Source of the DNA: Platynereis dumerilii
Taxonomy: Eukaryota; Annelida; Polychaeta; Phyllodocida; Nereididae
Assembly (NCBI GenBank): GCA_026936325.1
Contig: JAPTHN010000003.1
Coordinates: 64,368,692-64,432,691 of the forward strand
Reading direction: 5' to 3'
Length of the DNA stretch: 64,000 bases
The number at the start of each line of letters is the position of its first letter. Positions within the stretch are counted from its first letter, which is position 1. The position numbers were made by a program, and so were the translations under genes. This document shows, one piece after another, positions 58,321 through 64,000 of the stretch. A model generated the notes under the pieces. It was given only the letters and a program-made list of their open reading frames with translations. It had not been told where the DNA came from and did not search any database.

Positions 58321-59569
58321 TCTCCAGCTAGAAAAATCACAGTTGATACAGTGTTATTAGGCCGGAATCCATGTTTTTTCATTTTGGGCTCAACTCCCTT
58401 ATGTTCTCTTACCTGATTAGAAAGACAGAGCGAGATACCTCGCTATGTCAAAAATAGTCATTGTGATGCGTTGCCATCCAATGACCAGACCATGACAATT
58501 TTTTACTTAAATTTTCTTCGGGACTGTACTTTTCATCTGTATTTTCTGTGGGACCATATCTGGACCGTTTTCGGAAATGTTGCACAGGTAACTCTTGTGA
58601 CACGTGTAACGAGAATTTTGTTTCTAAACTCGCTATAGACTCTACTACAAGGGTACAGTCTAGCGTTTCCCAGAAGTTGCCATTGTCAAAACTCACAACT
58701 GGTTCCAGCCAGAGTGAAGGTCCTCCCCTTCTGGTTCCGGGCTACCCTTGTGCATGTTCCCAAACAAACACAATGTCAACCAGGGGTTCCGGAAGGAAAT
58801 GAGGGCGGCAGGGACGCGGTCGAGAAAGGGCAAATCGAATTCGTGCGACAAAAATTTCATGTAGCACCAATAATGATTTTGAAAAAAGTAAAACTTTTTG
58901 CCTAAATTCACTGTCAATTTAAAACGCCTAATAATGTTTTTTCTTTGAGATCAAAAGGGCACTTTTGCCCCTCCTGGTGTCAACCGAGTTACACGTGTTA
59001 TGTGTGCATATCCTTCCGAAACACTCTTTGGACTTAAAATTTTGTGCGGGACTCTACTTTGTGTCACAGCTTTTGTGATTTGTTTCATTGCCTTCATTAG
59101 TAGGCCTATTGCTCCTTATTGTCTGGGCTGCGCTGTTTTCGTGCTTTGGCAAATATATAAATATCCACACAAACAAATTGCTTATATGAAAAGACTAATG
59201 TAGCAACAGCAGACAAAAAGAACTACAATGTAAGAAAAGAAATGGAAAGATAAAACAACCAACTGCAAGCAGATGCAGTATTGCCCAAGATGCTGAATAA
59301 AGCAAAGAATAATAAGCAGCAACCACATGTTGGATAGGAGGCAATTGGGAAGGATTATAGAAACAACAAAAATATTAACAGAAAACAAAAAATGAGGAGC
59401 TTTGTAGTTATAGTTACTGTGAAGTCATATTTTCAAGAAACTCTCTGTCCCTGCACAAATTGCTGACTGCTCTGGAGCTGAGATTATGGACCTTCTACTA
59501 AAGTTATAACATCACATCAAAACAGATTGACAGAGAATTATGAAATCAAGCAACAAAATGCACTGTTGG
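58321..59569. other. Unassigned sequence
   Basis: No supported gene. The frames at 58548-58802 and 58714-58905 overlap one another and show no recognisable domain. Confidence 0.45.
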
Positions 59570-59825
59570 AGGTTTTGAGGCCGACCTCGTCCTTGAGGCC
59601 GGCCTCAGGGCCATATTTTGATGGCCTTGGCTTTGGCTCGATCTTGGTTGTGAAATCCTTGGCCTTGCTTCGGTCTCGGGTGTCTTTGGGCCAGTGATGG
59701 AGGCCTCGGGACTTGCCTATTCCTCGAGGCCGGCCTTGAAGCCACATTTTGATGGCCATGGCCTCGCCTCGAAGGTTCATGCTTCAGCCTCGGTCTCGGC
59801 CTCGGATGTCCTGGCCTCGACTACA
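59570..59825. repeat. GC-rich GGCCTCGG imperfect repeat
   Basis: Irregular repetition of GGCCTCGG, GAGGCCGGCCT and TTTTGATGGCC words. The blocks at about 59577-59640 and 59728-59790 (GAGGCCGGCCTYRRGGCC, then ATTTTGATGGCCWTGGC) are two divergent copies of a ~150-bp unit. Its base composition differs sharply from the AT-rich neighbours. I see no inverted ends, so it is most likely a minisatellite. Confidence 0.75.
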
Positions 59826-59919
59826 TCACAGACACTGACACAATGGCTTGGAAAATGATGAACTATGAAATTTGTTACATGCATCATGGCATGGGCATTA
59901 TTTTCAAAAAGCTAGTTAA

Positions 59920-61332
59920 AGGGACCTTTCAGCATTTATGACTGGGGGGGTGGGAGTTTTGCTGGAACTTCTCGTAAAAAACTGATACCCCCCTCGAGTT
60001 TCATGCGGATTTTTAGTACCCCACCCTTAGGTTTCAAGCGTATTTTTAGTACCCCCCCTCGACATACAAAGCAATACACATATATATACTGTTATACACT
60101 GCCACACGTACAGATTCGCGTCATTTCGCGGACTTTTGCGCGTAAAAAAGTCTAAATAAAATGAGTTTACGAGGGGTGTCCCAAAAGTTCTGACCAATTT
60201 TTTTTGCAGACCTTTCTATTAGAAATAGCTAAATGAAATTTTCACAGAATAAATTTCAGGTATTTGACCATCTATTTGGAATAAATCAAGACTCTAAGAA
60301 GTGTTTAAGTTGCTCTTCTGTTACCATGGTTACGAGAGGTCAGTGCACCCAGCGCAGCTCAATTTCTCAGATGAAATTCAGCAAATTAGCTGTGTTAAAA
60401 GTCAGAGAATTTACAGTAAAAAAGCAAATAATTGCAAGAAAATGTATTTCCTGATAAGCATTCAGTCTTTCAAGATATCTTCCATAAGTTTATAAACATT
60501 TATTTGTATTTTAACCTAACTAGCTGTGGCAATTACCAAAGGCCTTTTCCAGCAGTTGCCTAACAGCACTTGAGACGGTTTGGCTGAAACTATCTGCTGT
60601 CAAGAGGCAGTGCTCAAGAACCTTAGTTTCAAAACCCAATCTCATCTGTTTTAATTACCTGATTTGGCCTTCTCTAACTTTGTGTGATACTAAAATATAT
60701 GCTCCAGTTCAAATATTAAAGAAATAATAGTCATAACGAGAAATGAAGCAGTCACCACATGCACTGAAATTCCACAATTTAGGAACAGCCCAGTTTGGAG
60801 GACCCAGGTGATCGCCTCAGCACATGGGTTAAACTGATTCACAGTGACTTTAAATGTAAATGAAATACTTTGAGATACTGTTAGGTTTCCAAATGATATT
60901 TTTCAAGATCATCCATTGCATATTTACAGCAAATTCCTTGGTTATTTACAAGCCTAGACACTTGGATTTGGCCTAAAAAATTGAGCTGCGCTGGGTGCAC
61001 TGACCTTCTGTTTCCATGGCAACAGAAAAGTTATTTAAAAGGTTCGAACAGGTACCATATTTTCAAAATGGATAGTGAAATACATGAAATTGATTTTGTG
61101 AAAATTTCATACAGCTACTTCAAATAGAAAGGTCTGCCAAAAAAATTGGTCAGAACTTTTGGGACACCCCTCGTATGTGTGTTTTTTAACATTTTTTCTT
61201 TGTTAAAATTTCTTACCCCCCCTTGGAAGTGTTGTCAAAAATTAATACCCCCCTTGAAACACGTGTGAAAAGTTAGTACCCCCTCGGCCAAAACTCCCCC
61301 CCCCCCCCAGTCATAAATTCTGAACGGTCCCT
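59920..61332. mobile_element. Poly-C-rich MITE split by a mariner-type insertion
   Basis: The ends AGGGACCTTTCAGCATTTAT and the complement of AGGGACCGTTCAGAATTTAT are inverted, followed inward by GACTGGGGGGG. Without the inner insertion the element is about 400 bp. Just inside each end is a tandem ~30-bp unit around TTTTTAGTACCCCCC, in the same (direct) orientation on both sides of the insertion. The mariner-type element therefore interrupted one continuous minisatellite-like core. The target duplication is unclear. Confidence 0.8.
60168..61175. mobile_element. Mariner-type non-autonomous element with long inverted ends
   Basis: A 1004-bp element (60170-61173) is flanked by TA. It begins CGAGGGGTGTCCCAAAAGTT and ends with the exact inverse. 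The inverted arms run about 197-199 bp (60170-60366 and 60975-61173), meeting at AGCGCAGCTCAATTT on both sides. End sequence and TA target fit the mariner branch of Tc1/mariner. The ~600-bp centre has no transposase: frames are short and show no D,D-type motif I can see. Confidence 0.88.
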
Positions 61333-62473
61333 AAGTAAAGCCTCAGCAGCCCAGGGTCTTTTCCTTGAAAGGTTTGGGAAGAAATGGCCCAAATTTACAT
61401 AAAGAAAGTGAAGAAAGGTTGCTGGTGCCTTTTAAAAGAAGAGACGCTCCCGAACTTTGACCCAAAGTATATTAGAAGTTCAAAACTCATATTTAAATTG
61501 TTTGTTGTCTAAGTTGTCTTATCGTGACTTCTACCAATTGTCACAAAATTTTCCCAAGCTGTAAGCAACTCTGCCCGACATTAGAGTGGAATATTGCTAG
61601 CTCTTTTCTGATGCTCCATATTACACGACCAACTGCCTCCATATTGCTGCCTCATATTGCACTGCTGGCTCAGCCTGGCTGCAGCAAGTGGGACCCAGCC
61701 AAGGCCTTGGAACAAAGCTGCAAAAAGTTGAATGGGAGGGGAACAACTTACCATATTTGGTTGACAATAGTCTAGTGAACCCAATTTTATTCTTTAGAGT
61801 CATAGAGACTAAAGCAAGCAGCCCAAACAAAATGAAATCAGTTGACATCAAAGAAATCAGTTTACATCACTCAGAGAACAAGGCTCAGTAAATTGCTTTT
61901 TATTTCTAACCAAGTTTCCAAAAACCACTATGAAAATCAATTACTGTTCCTGAGTGTTATATAAAAACACGTTTAAGTGCACCTCCACTTAATAATTTAA
62001 TAGAGATGGGAATTCATCAGAATTAATGACAGGTTACAGGTGGTTTTGCATTGTTCATGGAAGCACTAATTTCTGCAAAGTTAACGAAATCTTTCATCCT
62101 CCCTTAACTGAATATCTTCAAATCATTTGCATGTTGGTTATTCAAACAAATACGGTATCCACCAAAGTTCACATCCCTGCAGCAGCACCAGGATGAGCAA
62201 CTCCAATGCTGTTCAAATGCACTTGAGTGACACTGGGAGCACTGCTGACATGATGGGGGCAGGGAAGATGCATGGGGCCCATGATGGGGGCAATCCCCGG
62301 CAATGGGAGTAGAGAGCCACCCCCCACCCCTCTCCTCATCTCCCATGACTCCCACCCCAGATTCCCTGCTGAACTGATGGCTGGCAATGATGAGGGATGC
62401 AGAAACTGCATTGGGCCATTGGACTGAGAGCTACTGAGGCTAAAGTTTATAAAATGTTCCATTTTGTAAGGGA
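61333..62473. other. Unassigned sequence
   Basis: No supported gene; frames on both strands at 61524-61891 shadow one another. Confidence 0.5.
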
Positions 62474-62530
62474 CAGTCAGAGGGGGAAATAAGTATTTGA
62501 CCATAACCCATGCAAATTTTCTGTTTTGAA
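62474..62530 (+). mobile_element. Lone Tc1-like terminal fragment
   Basis: CAGTCAGAGGGGGAAATAAG followed by TATTTGACC closely resembles the terminal inverted repeat of vertebrate/invertebrate Tc1-like elements (CAG..GGGGAAATAAGTATTTGA). No inverse partner or transposase is present within the window, so this is a solo or truncated end. Confidence 0.6.
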
Positions 62531-63844
62531 GACTTGCAGCACTTGCTACAGTAGATTGGTGCATTCCAAGGATTCTATTTTTAGACACAGAACTAAGATG
62601 AAACAGGAAATTAACCATGTTTTTGTAATTTATTGTAATTTAAGGGCAAGTCTATATAAACGAAAATTTTGGAAATTTGGACAGTGGGTCAGTCCCCCCC
62701 CCCTCCTCGCTCGATCCCATACTTCACCTGGTCAGTGAGGGGCTGCAAGTATGCAGGTGTGATGCAACGGCTTGTTTGTCCTATTTTAAGTGAAGAGTGC
62801 AAAGGGAGCTTTATGTCTAGGCTGGGTGTGGGGGTCACAGAAGCTGCACCATGCCATGGCATCAGCAGGCAGCAGCATCATCCCAGGGCCAGCAGCAGCA
62901 ACATTTGTCGCTCCAGACAGATGCAAAAAACAGGCCCCCTGCGTGTCAAGTTTTCGTGATGCAGGGTGAGTTGGTGGCTGTGGCAAGCTGTCGCCTGTAG
63001 CGTACACTGATCTGCAGACTGTAGTGTCTGTCCCAAATAGCTCCAAATACTCATTGTGTCACTTGGTGTCCTCAGCTCCCTGAGCTTTGCAAGTTCCAAC
63101 CGTTTCTATGTATACCTAGGTCCCATATATTGAATCATTTATTGATACACTCTTGGTGGACACCATTAAGTTCCATAACCAACTTTATAACTTATTTTTC
63201 TTCAGACATCCGGTTTAGTTTATAATAACTGAAAAATTCTACCTGGATGACACACAATGAATCCATTTTCTTACTGTAATACTATTTTTTAAAAAAACAC
63301 CCAAAAAAACACCTTTATAATGGCAAAATATAACAATAATACAATAGGACTTATTAAATTATACCTGAACTTTTTTTGGAACTTCAAGCAATGGACTATT
63401 CTGGCAGGACCTGCAAATTAGCATTGTTATTGGTAACTGCAGATTGAATGACCCTCAAAGCAGTGCTAAGCTTGGCTTGCAAGCATTGTGACCTTATTTG
63501 TGGGCTATACAAAGCTATACAAGCAGGGACACTTCTCACATTTCTGCTGCAATGCTGCATGGCTGTGGTGCTCAACAGAACCAGCTTCAGCTTTCAGCCC
63601 AAGGTTCATGAACTTGTGCTTCGGTGTACTCGATTGGTTGAACATACGCTACTTGTGTGTTGAAAGTTGTCTCTGGGAAAACCACATCTCCAAACTCCCA
63701 CTAACTGCTAACAACAGCTTGCAGTGTCCTTGTGGTGTCTCTTTACAATATTTGGTCGATTACAAGCCCCTCTTTTTACTTTTGAAGAAAAGCTCTAAAT
63801 AAAATCATGACACAAATAGTTTTCGCACTCTACTTGATGGGCGG
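62531..63844. other. Unassigned sequence
   Basis: No supported gene. C run at about 62694-62702. Overlapping frames on both strands at 62786-63099 have no recognisable domain. Confidence 0.5.
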
Positions 63845-64000
63845 ACGCGGGGGGATGATGTTACCTCAGTTGGTATAGCACTGTGAGCTTCGATCAGCTC
63901 TCGCCCCATTACTCTTTTAAAAGTGTTGCCCATTGCCCTATGAAGTGTTGGACAGAAGTTTCAATCATCTGCTTCATCGCTGTTGTGTTGCTCCTGTCCT
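63845..64000 (+). repeat. Possible tRNA-derived SINE head, cut by the window edge
   Basis: TACCTCAGTTGGTATAGCAC (63865-63884) is close to a tRNA A box and D arm (TRGCNNAGYNGG with one mismatch), and GAGCTTCGATCAG follows as a poor B box at unusually short spacing. A preceding GGGGGGATGATG could be an acceptor strand. The element would continue past the window end, so this is tentative. Confidence 0.3.

Noticed and set aside
63845-63915. Intact tRNA gene
   Set aside because: A-box-like sequence is present, but the B box is poor and too close, and no cloverleaf can be drawn.
1-64000. LTR retroelements, Polintons or other virus-like copies
   Set aside because: I looked for long direct terminal repeats, polymerase or capsid-like frames and saw none; the mobile DNA here is small inverted-repeat elements and SINE-like fragments.

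Overview
The window looks like gene-poor nuclear DNA from a marine invertebrate, most likely a deuterostome such as an echinoderm or hemichordate. It is AT-rich. It carries long GATA/TATC microsatellites, poly-G/poly-C tracts, many small terminal-inverted-repeat elements, and frequent 'taggcctat' words, which I associate with echinoderm genomes. The taxon is inferred from sequence style, because no conserved protein fixes it. I found no protein-coding exon I recognise, no intact transposase or reverse transcriptase, no LTR or virus-like element, no rRNA and no CRISPR array. Only two open frames rise slightly above background (29169-29732 and 26936-27184), and neither resembles a family I know.

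What can be read directly is a graveyard of non-autonomous DNA transposons. Several have exact target-site duplications. Four hAT-type elements have 8-bp duplications (2874-3093, 5093-5242, 7519-7668, 44732-45015). A fifth, 32142-34186, has the same 8-bp signature and folds back on itself with arms of roughly 650 bp. Three elements share the architecture TA | CAG...CTG | TA and strong hairpin potential (8938-9427, 34638-35438, 53033-53374). A mariner-type element with ~200-bp inverted ends (60170-61173) sits inside an older poly-C-rich MITE (59920-61332). A foldback at 8938-9427 likewise interrupts an older MITE. A 936-bp element with perfect 26-bp ends (46726-47661) carries many internal copies of its own end motif.

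Tandem DNA is the other theme. A 41-bp minisatellite at 42373-43520 has a fresh 326-bp higher-order duplication. A tandem array at 56430-58320 has one unit interrupted by a 952-bp element with 7-bp target duplications, while the next unit preserves the empty site. That 952-bp element itself contains five ~138/152-bp monomers rich in the YY1-like word AAGATGGC(C/T)GCC. Smaller arrays lie at 15905-16005, 25511-25735, 40148-40383 and 59570-59825.

Layout: 1-9.5 kb has a tRNA-Cys fragment, dense MITEs and a GATA run; 9.5-32 kb is mostly unassigned sequence with possible regulatory patches (nuclear-receptor half-site cluster at 14366-14429, homeodomain-rich stretch at 16800-17470) and one SINE fragment; 32-35.5 kb has two giant foldbacks; 35.5-42 kb is mostly featureless; 42-50 kb has the minisatellite, the multi-end element and microsatellites; 50-56 kb has a CAG/CTG foldback and simple repeats; 56-61.4 kb has the nested repeats; 61.4-64 kb has a Tc1-like end and a tRNA-like box at the very edge.
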